A DNA stretch of 9,764 nucleotides from Acetofilamentum sp. (GTDB lineage: Bacteria > Bacteroidota > Bacteroidia > Bacteroidales > DTU049): positions 1-9,764 of the forward strand of contig DYON01000087.1 in the NCBI GenBank assembly GCA_020720525.1. Direction: 5' to 3'. A program made the position numbers and the translations under genes. Under the pieces are notes generated by a model. That model was not told the origin of the DNA. It did no database searches and saw nothing but the letters and a program-made list of their open reading frames with translations. The stretch's first letter is position 1; the number at the start of each line of letters is the position of its first letter. Below are positions 1 to 7,153 of the stretch, piece after piece.

Positions 1-2
1 GC

Positions 3-116
3 TACACGGGTTTGGAACTAAAATATCAGCAATTTTTCGCTCATTTTTCCGCCGAACCCTATTTGCGAACGTCAAACAGGGAATGGAAAAATCGGATTCT
101 CATTAGGGATATTTGA
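3..116 (+). CDS. Possible C-terminal end of an unidentified protein (5' partial)
   Basis: The frame beginning at base 3 stays open for 37 codons to a TGA at 114-116. The peptide is rich in aromatic and charged residues (YTGLELKYQQFF near the start, REWKNRILIRDI at the end), which reads like the tail of a folded soluble protein. I do not recognise the family. A second plus frame (bases 2-106) is also open for 34 codons, so the choice of frame rests on residue composition only. All three minus frames are interrupted by stops within about 60 bases. If real, the gene converges on the response-regulator operon, 57 bases from its stop. That gap (117-173) has a short T run at 152-157 but no clear hairpin. 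Confidence 0.3.
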   Translation, partial: YTGLELKYQQFFAHFSAEPYLRTSNREWKNRILIRDI

Positions 117-173
117 TATTATGCTTACAGAAACTCAAATTAATAAATAGCTTTTTTGTTGATAATGCCAACA

Positions 174-824
174 TCAGATTGCATAGAAGCCATTTCGAAT
201 GGAGTAAGTAACCAATTGCACAGTATTTTTAACTTCTGCTTTCGATATAATATTTGCACGATGACCATCAACTGTTCTATGACTGATAAAAAGTTTATCT
301 CCAATTTCCTGATTGGTCATGCCTTTGCAAATAAGCTGAAGGATTTCGAGTTCTCGTTCCGAGAACTTCTGTTGCTCTTTGTTAACTTCTTCCTTTTTGG
401 GGTTGCGAAGTAGATTCATCAGAATCGACAATAAATCGCTGCTAAAGTAGCTTTTCCCCTCGTGAACGGTTTTGATGGCTCTTTCAAGCTCATCAATTCC
501 AGTGTTTTTTACCAAAAAGCCCTTTGCTCCAGCATCGAGCATACTTTCGAGGTATTCTTCCTCGCCATACATCGACAAGGCAATAATTTTTATTTCGGGA
601 AATCGCTCTACTGCTTTGTGGGTTGCATCAATACCATTCATCACAGGCATGTTGATATCCATCAACACAACATCGGGCATTTTATTTTCGATAGCATCGA
701 GAAACTCCATTCCGTTTTTGCAAGAATTGTAGATCACAGCCTCTGGGCTAACATCAAATAGAACTTTCATGCCTTCGCTGAAAAGTTCGTGGTCATCGAC
801 CAAAAGAACCTGTACTTTGCTCAT
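174..824 (-). CDS. NarL/LuxR-family response regulator (REC + HTH)
   Basis: This is a two-component response regulator acting as a cytoplasmic DNA-binding transcription factor. Residues 4-118 form a receiver with the acidic pair D10-D11 (VDDHE), phosphoacceptor D56 (VLMDINMP), the switch residue S84 (ALSMY) and the conserved lysine K106 (FLVKN). A linker of about 30 residues leads to a LuxR-type helix-turn-helix at 155-213 (SERELEILQLICKGMTNQEI, then a recognition helix with HRTVDGHRANI). The length of 216 residues is normal for the NarL/FixJ group. The ATG start places the first receiver strand immediately after residue 3. It lies 18 bp downstream of the sensor-like gene on the same strand, so the two are very probably cotranscribed. 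No residue needed for phosphorylation is missing, unlike in its partner. Target genes are not known; the divergent adhesin operon is an obvious candidate by position only. Confidence 0.95.
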   Translation of the reverse strand: MSKVQVLLVDDHELFSEGMKVLFDVSPEAVIYNSCKNGMEFLDAIENKMPDVVLMDINMPVMNGIDATHKAVERFPEIKIIALSMYGEEEYLESMLDAGAKGFLVKNTGIDELERAIKTVHEGKSYFSSDLLSILMNLLRNPKKEEVNKEQQKFSERELEILQLICKGMTNQEIGDKLFISHRTVDGHRANIISKAEVKNTVQLVTYSIRNGFYAI

Positions 825-842
825 TATTACTATTTTTATACG

Positions 843-2552
843 TTAAACCAGAATTCTGAAATCAAAGGTAAACATTTTTTCATTAATAATATCGGAAAGC
901 AATTTGCCTTTTATTACAAAGAGTTTTACCTCAACACTTTTTTTAAATTCCATTAAAGCATCGATTGTTTCAGGAATATTTATTATTTTGTTGTGCATAT
1001 ACACAATTACTCGAAATTTCAATAGATTTGAATGTCCATCTAAATATATAGATACCTCTGCTGCCTCTACCTTCAATGCAAACCATACTGCTTCTTCGAA
1101 AATACGATATATCGATATTTCTGTTGTTTCATCTGTACGAAAACCTTTTGGCGAAACTTGCAATTGAATTTTCAATGGCTTTTGCTCTCCATTTTTTCCA
1201 ATAAATTGCGTCATTGCAGCTTCGAGACCAAACTGCCCAATCACAGATGGATATATTTCGTTCGAAATTGCCTTGAGTCTATTGTAGGCTTTTTCGAGCA
1301 ATACGAAAATACTAGATTGTGCTGGCTGATTTTCGTCGGGTATTTGTTGAATATCGTTGCTAACAATTCGCTCTATTAGCATTTTACCAACTGAAATTAA
1401 TGCCCCCATATCGTCGCGAATTTCGTCCGATATTTTGCGTCGGCTCAACTCAACTAGCTCCATTTGCCTCTTCAGACTTAGCCTTAAATGATTTATAATT
1501 TCGGAAATATCTTCAATGGTGCATTCGATTGTCTCCAAACCAATTTGATTTGTCGAAACAATTTTAAAATACCTCAAAACACCATTTTTATCTTGAATTG
1601 CAAACAAATCGGAATTAATATCGGGCAGCGAATTTCTGGATGCTATGGTATCAACGGCAATTTCCACTAAGAAATCGTGCCACCGAACACCTATGGTTTC
1701 ATTGGAATCAAAGATTTTCTCTGCTCCATTCTGCAGTTCGAAAACAACACCATTTTTCACAACTACAACTGTTTGCTTTGCACTGTTTTTTGCAGGAATT
1801 GCTGGCATATTTGCAATTGGTTCAATCAATCGGATTAAACAATAAAAAGCAACACCAACTTTTCGGCTGCGCATATTGGTATCGGCAATAATAGAACAAC
1901 GATACTCGACTTTACTTTTATTCTTCAAAGTAATTTCGGAGCTGTAGCGTTTGCCTTGACCCATTGAATTAAGAATTGCAATTTGTTCGCGCCCCGAAAC
2001 ACCAATATCGGAAAGCATGTAGCCAACTAATTTTTCGGGTTGAATTCCCAACAATTGATAACTAGATGGACTTGCATCAACAATAAGTCCGTTTCGTCCC
2101 ATTTCGAGATATACATCTGGAATATCGCCAGCCAATTGTTTAAGTTGGTTTTCAGTTTTTAGCAACACCCTCTTACTTTTATTTACAAGCGACACATCGC
2201 GGCTCATACTCGTCAGTATTTTTCGCAATGTTTTTCGCGATGCTTCTGGTGTAACAACACTAATAAAACCTTGATGAAGAAATCGTACTCGTGCTTCGCG
2301 CGTAATATTTGAACTCACAAGTACCCAAATTGCATTGCTGTATTCGTAACGTAGTCGTATTTTATCTATATCTTCAATATCGTCGGAATACAAAGCAATA
2401 AGTTCAGGTTTCAATTTTTTTTTGTTTTCATCTCCAAAAGAATAAATATCGAAACGTGCATAGCGCGACAAAACACCAATACTATTCCTGATTTCAGGAA
2501 TTTTATCGGCGTTTTCCAGCAATATCAATATTTTCTCTGGCGATGTATTCAT
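843..2552 (-). CDS. PAS-containing HisKA_3-lineage sensor, probable pseudokinase
   Basis: The first ATG (complement of 2550-2552) gives 569 residues; an upstream TTG at 2573 would add seven and is less likely. No signal peptide or membrane span is seen, so the protein should be cytoplasmic. Order: receiver-like domain (about 5-120), PAS (138-243), PAS-like (261-351), HisKA_3-like dimerisation helices (355-443), degraded HATPase fold (to 569). The DHp helix reads RRKISDEIRDDMGALIS where the family has an H-D pair after E-L/I, so the phosphoacceptor histidine is R379. The X-region YPSVIGQFGLEAAM is well preserved. In the N-box EEAVWFALKVEA, the catalytic Asn is F491 and the usual His is V495. 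No DxGxG or GLxGMRER box follows. The receiver-like domain has no acidic pair, no recognisable phosphoacceptor Asp, and a TP in place of KP. The frame is intact throughout. The role is therefore probably sensing and binding the neighbouring regulator rather than phosphorylating it; that last step is inference. Confidence 0.85.
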   Translation of the reverse strand: MNTSPEKILILLENADKIPEIRNSIGVLSRYARFDIYSFGDENKKKLKPELIALYSDDIEDIDKIRLRYEYSNAIWVLVSSNITREARVRFLHQGFISVVTPEASRKTLRKILTSMSRDVSLVNKSKRVLLKTENQLKQLAGDIPDVYLEMGRNGLIVDASPSSYQLLGIQPEKLVGYMLSDIGVSGREQIAILNSMGQGKRYSSEITLKNKSKVEYRCSIIADTNMRSRKVGVAFYCLIRLIEPIANMPAIPAKNSAKQTVVVVKNGVVFELQNGAEKIFDSNETIGVRWHDFLVEIAVDTIASRNSLPDINSDLFAIQDKNGVLRYFKIVSTNQIGLETIECTIEDISEIINHLRLSLKRQMELVELSRRKISDEIRDDMGALISVGKMLIERIVSNDIQQIPDENQPAQSSIFVLLEKAYNRLKAISNEIYPSVIGQFGLEAAMTQFIGKNGEQKPLKIQLQVSPKGFRTDETTEISIYRIFEEAVWFALKVEAAEVSIYLDGHSNLLKFRVIVYMHNKIINIPETIDALMEFKKSVEVKLFVIKGKLLSDIINEKMFTFDFRILV

Positions 2553-2573
2553 GAATGAGAAATTATATTCCAA

Positions 2574-2581
2574 TAAATGTA
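2574..2581 (-). promoter_or_regulatory. Possible -7 element for the sensor/regulator operon
   Basis: On the minus strand this reads TACATTTA, one base off the Bacteroidota -7 consensus TAnnTTTG. It ends 22 bases before the ATG of the sensor gene, the same distance as for the better box upstream of the adhesin gene. No clear -33 TTTG is seen. In AT-rich intergenic DNA such a match is easily found by chance. Confidence 0.25.
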
Positions 2582-2586
2582 ATATA

Positions 2587-2622
2587 TTCCCAGTCTTAGA
2601 TACAGCGTAATTTTACTGGGAA
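2587..2622. promoter_or_regulatory. 8-bp inverted repeat, candidate operator
   Basis: TTCCCAGT at 2587-2594 is the exact reverse complement of ACTGGGAA at 2615-2622, with a 20-base spacer and 28 bp between arm centres. The arms are GC-richer than the surrounding AT-rich DNA. They lie just upstream of the possible -7 element of the sensor operon, over its -33 region. A dimeric regulator such as the NarL-family protein encoded here could bind such a site, but the spacing is wide for a single dimer and no binding is shown. It could also form a weak hairpin. Confidence 0.35.
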
Positions 2623-2805
2623 ACGGGAGCATTTTATCCTATATAGCCTAAAATCATAAAAATGTCCACAATTCAAGCATTAACAGTTTGAAATTGAAAT
2701 TATTTATCTTCATAGCGATTTTGCGAGAAAACACCTATTGAATAAGTAAAACCACCTAACTTAAAATACTGTATAAAACCGCTACCCATGGGCTAGTGTG
2801 GTAAC

Positions 2806-2813
2806 TATATTTG
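2806..2813 (+). promoter_or_regulatory. -7 promoter element for the adhesin operon
   Basis: TATATTTG matches the Bacteroidota sigma factor -7 consensus TAnnTTTG exactly. It ends 22 bases before the ATG at 2835, giving an expected leader of roughly 15 bases. No TTTG-like -33 element lies about 20 bases upstream. That position holds the palindrome CCCATGGG (2785-2792) instead, which would fit a promoter needing an activator. Two TAAAACC direct repeats (2747-2753 and 2774-2780) lie further upstream. Confidence 0.45.
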
Positions 2814-2834
2814 TATGATTCAAATCACATCGCC

Positions 2835-5800
2835 ATGAAAAACTTATACACCCTAATTGCTTTATGCTTCGCATTCGTTTCGCAGACAGTAATAGCGCAA
2901 CTTACCACAAGCATAACTCCAACCGACAACATCCTATATATTTGTCAAAACGAGGAACTTTACCTCGATGGAAATCCTTCGGGTGGCACAATGCCATACA
3001 ATCACAGTTGGACTGGCGCAGTTGCCTTTATCGATAATCCTGCAGCACAGAATATTTTATTTATTTGCAATACAGCTGCTACCTATACATTATATTATAC
3101 TGTAACCGATGCATTTAGTGCAACTGCTACCGATAGTGTAATAATTGTCGTGAAGCCAAACCCTGTTTTAGTTACAACTGGCGATACAGCAATTTGCGCT
3201 GGCGATTTTGCCCACCTTACAGCTGCTGGGGGAAACACAATTTTGTGGTTTGATGAATTCGACAATTTACTTGCATGGACACCCAACATTGATGTTTCGC
3301 CTGCTTCAACTACATTTTATACAGTAGTCGCAGTTACCAACGGATGTTCGACTAACCAAGAAATGCCCATAGCTGTTTCGCTTCCAACAACTGCTTATGC
3401 TGGAAACGATACAACTATCTGCGAAGGAAGTACTTTTTTAGTTACTGGCGCTAATGCAACCAATTTTACCTCGTACTTTTGGACCAGTGCTGGCGACGGT
3501 TATTTCTTCAATCCAGCTATTATGAATCCAACCTATATTATGGGTTCCGATGATATCAATAATGGAAGTGTTACTCTCACGCTAACTGCTGTTGGAAACG
3601 GAATTTGCCCAGATGCATCCGACGACATTGTACTATCGATTGATCGTCCTGGTCCATTAGTAATAACAGGCGATACAGCTTTATGCGAAGGCAATGTTGG
3701 CATCCTCCTTTGCGATGCAGCCGACAGCTGGATTTGGAGCTCGGGCGACAATACTCAAGGTATTTTAATTAGTCCTGCAGTTTCGCAAAGCTATTCGGTT
3801 ACAGCTACTTTTGGAGTTTGCACTGTTACCGACGATGTGTGGGTGCAAGTGAATCCGTATCCAATTGCAAATGCTGGCAACGATACAACAGTGTGCATGA
3901 TGCAGCCTATAACACTTACAGCTACTGGTGGAACAGCCTACGAATGGAACACTGGCGAAACAACAGCATCCATTGTGGTTGCTCCTGCATCGACTCAAAC
4001 CTATACAGTAACCGTTATCGACAACAATTGCAGCACGACCGACGATGTTACAATTAACGTAAATCCACTACCTAATGTTGATGCTGGTGCCAATACTGAA
4101 ATATGCGTTGGAAGCAGCACTACACTTACAGCAAGTGGTGGAACTATGTATGTATGGAATACAGGCGAAAACACTCAATCGATAGTTGTAAGCCCACTTG
4201 CCGACAGCTGGTACTACGTAACAGTGAGTGATGGAATTTGCGAAAACATCGATAGCGTACAAGTTATAACCAAGCCCATCCCGGTAGTCGATTTGGGAGC
4301 CGACACCAACATTTGTCCCGGTTCTATGCTTATTCTCACATCGAGTGCCGGCGACAGTTACTTGTGGAGTACTGGTTGCATTGCACAATCGTTGATTGAA
4401 TATCCAATAAGCGATACAACCTACAGTGTTACAACAACAATAAACGGATGCTTGGCTTCCGACACCATCAACGTAACTGTTCTCCCAATCATTTTTGCCT
4501 CGGCAGGTCCCGATCAGATGCTTTGCCAAGGCGATTCGGTAACTTTAACCGCTTCGGGTGGCGACACCTATCTTTGGAGCACAGGCGAAACTACCGAATC
4601 GATTGTGGTTGCTCCATCCAACGATGCTATTTATCAAGTAACAGTTACACAAGGAACGTGTAGTGCAGTAGCCTCGGTGAATGTGTTTCTGAACATTCCT
4701 CCTTCAGCCTATGCTGGTCCCGATGTAAACATTTGTATGGGCCATTCAACTTGGATTACAGCAACAGGTGGAACCAGCTACGAATGGAGCACTGGCGAAA
4801 CCACCGAATCGATTCTTACCGATCCAAATACATCCACGACGTATTACGTAACAGTAAGCGACGGAATTTGCAGTTCTGTTGATTCGATGCAGCTCACCAT
4901 TCTTCCTTTGCCTATTGTTGATGCCACCGATACTGTTTTTGCTTGTCCAAATTCGGCTGTAACATTGAATGTTTCGGGAGCATACACCTATATTTGGCAA
5001 GATGGAAGCACTTTCAACTTTCTCAATATCACAGCAACAACCGACACAGTTATTTATGTAACAGGTTTCGAAAATGGTTGTAGCAATATTGATAGTTCGA
5101 TCGTAATTGTTTATCCAGAGCCATTGGTCGATGCTGGAACCGACACAGCTATTTGTGAAGGCGAATCCATAACAGTAAATGGAAGTGGAAATGGAATATT
5201 TCTTTGGAGTACTGGCGAAACAACAGCCTCAATTGATGTAAGCCCAGCTTCGACCACAACGTATTATCTAACTGTAACTTTAGGAAGCTGTATTGCTATC
5301 GATACTGTTATCATTACCGTGAATCCGCTTCCAGCTACTCCGTTGATGCCCAACATCTTTATTTGCCCTGGCGACACAACTTCGTTATCGGTAAATGGTG
5401 GCAGCAGTTATTTGTGGAGTACTGGCGAAACAACTGCAACAATCAACGTTAGTCCAACAATCAACACCAATTATCAAGTAACAATAACCAACATTTTTGG
5501 ATGTTCAACCACTGGTGAAGCAAGTGTATCACTCAATTCGATTCCTCATGCCAATGCAGGACTCGACGTTCATTTGTGCCTCAACGATTCTGTTGCGCTT
5601 TGCGCTTCGGGTGGAAGTTCCTATTTGTGGAATACTGGCGAAACAAGCGCATGCATAATGGTAAGTCCAAGCGATACAACAACCTATATTGTTCAAGTAT
5701 CAAACGGCTTTTGCAGCAGCGAAGATACAGTTAGTGTTTTCACACACAATCAACCCATTGCAGATGCTGGCGTTGGAAGCATAATTATTGTTGGCGATAC

Positions 5801-7142
5801 AACGTGGCTCAATGGAAGTGCTTTTGCCGATACAACATTTGTAACGATATGGAATCCAACCGATTCGTTGTCGAATCCTGATAGCACCAACACCGAAGCA
5901 TTTCCAAGTTATACAACGCTGTACACAATTTATGTAATAGACGATTATGGCTGTGTTAGCTCCGATACTGCAACAATAATTGTGGTTCCGCCAGGAATCT
6001 ATGTAAATATGTCGCCCGATACATTTGTATGTTCGGGAAACACCATTCAGCTTTTGGCAGATGTATATCTAAGCAGCAATGACACATTGCATTATCTGTG
6101 GACACCTTCAATTGGTCTTTCGAACGACACTGTTTACAAACCTTTTGCTTCGCCTATTGTTACAACTACCTATTATGTGAACATTTGGGACGACTATGGA
6201 TATTCAACTTCAGACTCAGTAACAGTAACTGTTTATAAAACTCCTGAAATTGATTTGGGACCCGACATGAGCATTTGCTTTGGCGACACAGTGATGCTGA
6301 CCGACAACAATTTAGGGGCAAAACTATGGAGCATTGGTCAAATAACCGATACCATCTACGTTTCGCCTATCGATACACAAATCGTAATTTTAGTTGTGAG
6401 CAATTTTATTTGTTCCGACATCGACAGCATTACCATCAATGTAAAGAATGCACCTGCAACGAATGCTGGTCCCGACTTAGTTATGTGTGCTGGCGACAGT
6501 GTCATTGTTCTTCTCAACGACGAGATTCACATAAGCAACGAATGGTCAACAAGAGATTATTCATACGGACTCATTTCGCCACAAAACGACACTACATTGT
6601 ATTATTCATTCGAAAACGATGGTTGCTACAGCTACGACGAAGTTTTGGTAAGCGTGAATCCTCTACCAGATTTTGATTTGTATGCAACCACAGAAGAGTT
6701 CATTCCTGGGCAAGCAGTTGGAATTGAAGTAATTCCAGCTATATACAGTGAGTATATTTACTATTTGAATGGTAATTATGTTACACAAAACACCAGCGGT
6801 ATTCACTATTTTGAAGACTTAACAACAGGCGACGAAGTGCGCATAATGGCTATCACCGCCGAAGGATGCTACGACGAACGCCTTTGGTCGGGTTTGCTCA
6901 TCGATATTCCCAATGCCATAACTCCTGATGGAAATGGGGTGAACGACAAATTTCTCGAAGGGATTTCGATTGCCATTGTAAATAGGTGGGGACAGGAATT
7001 GTATCGTGGATCAGAAGGCTGGGATGGAACCTACGAAGGAACACCCGTTGATGCAGGTACATACTACTACATCATATACCTACCAAATCCGGAAGCCGGA
7101 ACCATGAATACTTTGAACGGAAGCATTTTAGTAATTCGATAA
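2835..7142 (+). CDS. Large multi-Ig/PKD-like surface protein with type B T9SS sorting domain
   Basis: A 1435-residue secreted adhesin-like protein. The ATG at 2835 is chosen over a TTG at 2811 because it opens directly with a signal peptide (MKNLYTLIALC..., cleavage probably after VIA at residue 21). Next come about 18 Ig/PKD-like units of 67-90 residues, most with an xxC-x-G motif near the start, a W-S/N-T-G-E-T-T core, a TYxVTV strand and a second Cys near the end. Residues 1358-1435 are a gliding-motility-associated (CHU_C) C-terminal domain with TPDGNGVNDKF, VNRWGQELY, GWDGT and GTYYY. Domains of this kind direct type B cargo through the T9SS to the cell surface. The family includes SprB-like gliding adhesins, but repeat proteins of this type vary widely and no ligand can be inferred. 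No catalytic domain is seen. It is the first gene of an operon with the PorE-like and PorP/SprF genes. Confidence 0.93.
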   Translation: MKNLYTLIALCFAFVSQTVIAQLTTSITPTDNILYICQNEELYLDGNPSGGTMPYNHSWTGAVAFIDNPAAQNILFICNTAATYTLYYTVTDAFSATATDSVIIVVKPNPVLVTTGDTAICAGDFAHLTAAGGNTILWFDEFDNLLAWTPNIDVSPASTTFYTVVAVTNGCSTNQEMPIAVSLPTTAYAGNDTTICEGSTFLVTGANATNFTSYFWTSAGDGYFFNPAIMNPTYIMGSDDINNGSVTLTLTAVGNGICPDASDDIVLSIDRPGPLVITGDTALCEGNVGILLCDAADSWIWSSGDNTQGILISPAVSQSYSVTATFGVCTVTDDVWVQVNPYPIANAGNDTTVCMMQPITLTATGGTAYEWNTGETTASIVVAPASTQTYTVTVIDNNCSTTDDVTINVNPLPNVDAGANTEICVGSSTTLTASGGTMYVWNTGENTQSIVVSPLADSWYYVTVSDGICENIDSVQVITKPIPVVDLGADTNICPGSMLILTSSAGDSYLWSTGCIAQSLIEYPISDTTYSVTTTINGCLASDTINVTVLPIIFASAGPDQMLCQGDSVTLTASGGDTYLWSTGETTESIVVAPSNDAIYQVTVTQGTCSAVASVNVFLNIPPSAYAGPDVNICMGHSTWITATGGTSYEWSTGETTESILTDPNTSTTYYVTVSDGICSSVDSMQLTILPLPIVDATDTVFACPNSAVTLNVSGAYTYIWQDGSTFNFLNITATTDTVIYVTGFENGCSNIDSSIVIVYPEPLVDAGTDTAICEGESITVNGSGNGIFLWSTGETTASIDVSPASTTTYYLTVTLGSCIAIDTVIITVNPLPATPLMPNIFICPGDTTSLSVNGGSSYLWSTGETTATINVSPTINTNYQVTITNIFGCSTTGEASVSLNSIPHANAGLDVHLCLNDSVALCASGGSSYLWNTGETSACIMVSPSDTTTYIVQVSNGFCSSEDTVSVFTHNQPIADAGVGSIIIVGDTTWLNGSAFADTTFVTIWNPTDSLSNPDSTNTEAFPSYTTLYTIYVIDDYGCVSSDTATIIVVPPGIYVNMSPDTFVCSGNTIQLLADVYLSSNDTLHYLWTPSIGLSNDTVYKPFASPIVTTTYYVNIWDDYGYSTSDSVTVTVYKTPEIDLGPDMSICFGDTVMLTDNNLGAKLWSIGQITDTIYVSPIDTQIVILVVSNFICSDIDSITINVKNAPATNAGPDLVMCAGDSVIVLLNDEIHISNEWSTRDYSYGLISPQNDTTLYYSFENDGCYSYDEVLVSVNPLPDFDLYATTEEFIPGQAVGIEVIPAIYSEYIYYLNGNYVTQNTSGIHYFEDLTTGDEVRIMAITAEGCYDERLWSGLLIDIPNAITPDGNGVNDKFLEGISIAIVNRWGQELYRGSEGWDGTYEGTPVDAGTYYYIIYLPNPEAGTMNTLNGSILVIR
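2901..6659 (+). repeat. Protein-level tandem array of Ig/PKD-like units, partly with exact 210-nt period
   Basis: About 17 units can be delimited here, usually starting at a P-x-P junction; a divergent eighteenth precedes the sorting domain. The core Trp of nine successive units falls at residues 301, 371, 441, 511, 581, 651, 721, 791 and 861, exactly 70 residues (210 nt) apart, with the next at 932. Most units contain two cysteines 45-46 residues apart, which suggests one disulfide per domain. DNA copies have diverged: short stretches such as TGGAGCACTGGCGAAAC recur with substitutions, so this is an old duplication array rather than a fresh one. Units at both ends are less regular in length. 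Confidence 0.85.
6906..7142 (+). other. Type B T9SS C-terminal sorting domain (CHU_C-like)
   Basis: These 78 codons encode the secretion signal of the adhesin. Recognisable family landmarks in order are NAITPDGNGVNDKF, IAIVNRWGQELY, EGWDGTYEG, DAGTYYYIIYL and a terminal SILVIR. The segment between NGVNDKF and NRWG is only about nine residues, shorter than in the usual form, where a strand containing a P-x-N-x-L element precedes the NRWG strand. The domain is known in this family to be recognised by the T9SS with help from PorP/SprF-type proteins; such a gene starts at 9665. Confidence 0.88.
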
Positions 7143-7153
7143 CAAAAACAGCC

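Noticed and set aside
117..173. Terminator between the converging genes
   Set aside because: There is a short T run at 152-157 but I could not find a paired stem next to it on either strand.
843..1080. Frameshift as the cause of the degraded ATPase end of the sensor
   Set aside because: The frame is open to the end and finishes in strand-like sequence (MFTFDFRILV) in the place of the last HATPase strand, which suggests substitution rather than a frame change.
2553..2573. TTG start extending the sensor protein by seven residues
   Set aside because: An ATG at 2552 lies directly before the first domain; the extension adds nothing recognisable and no ribosome binding site supports it.
2811..2834. 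TTG start extending the adhesin by eight residues
   Set aside because: It overlaps the -7 promoter box and would put eight polar residues before a well-formed signal peptide that begins at the ATG at 2835.
4068..4529. 153-codon open frame antisense to the adhesin repeats
   Set aside because: It follows the repeat periodicity of the sense gene and is a by-product of its codon composition.
3654..5744. CRISPR array or satellite DNA from the 210-nt periodicity
   Set aside because: The whole stretch is one coding frame with protein-level repeats, the copies are diverged in DNA, and there are no short identical repeats with unique spacers.
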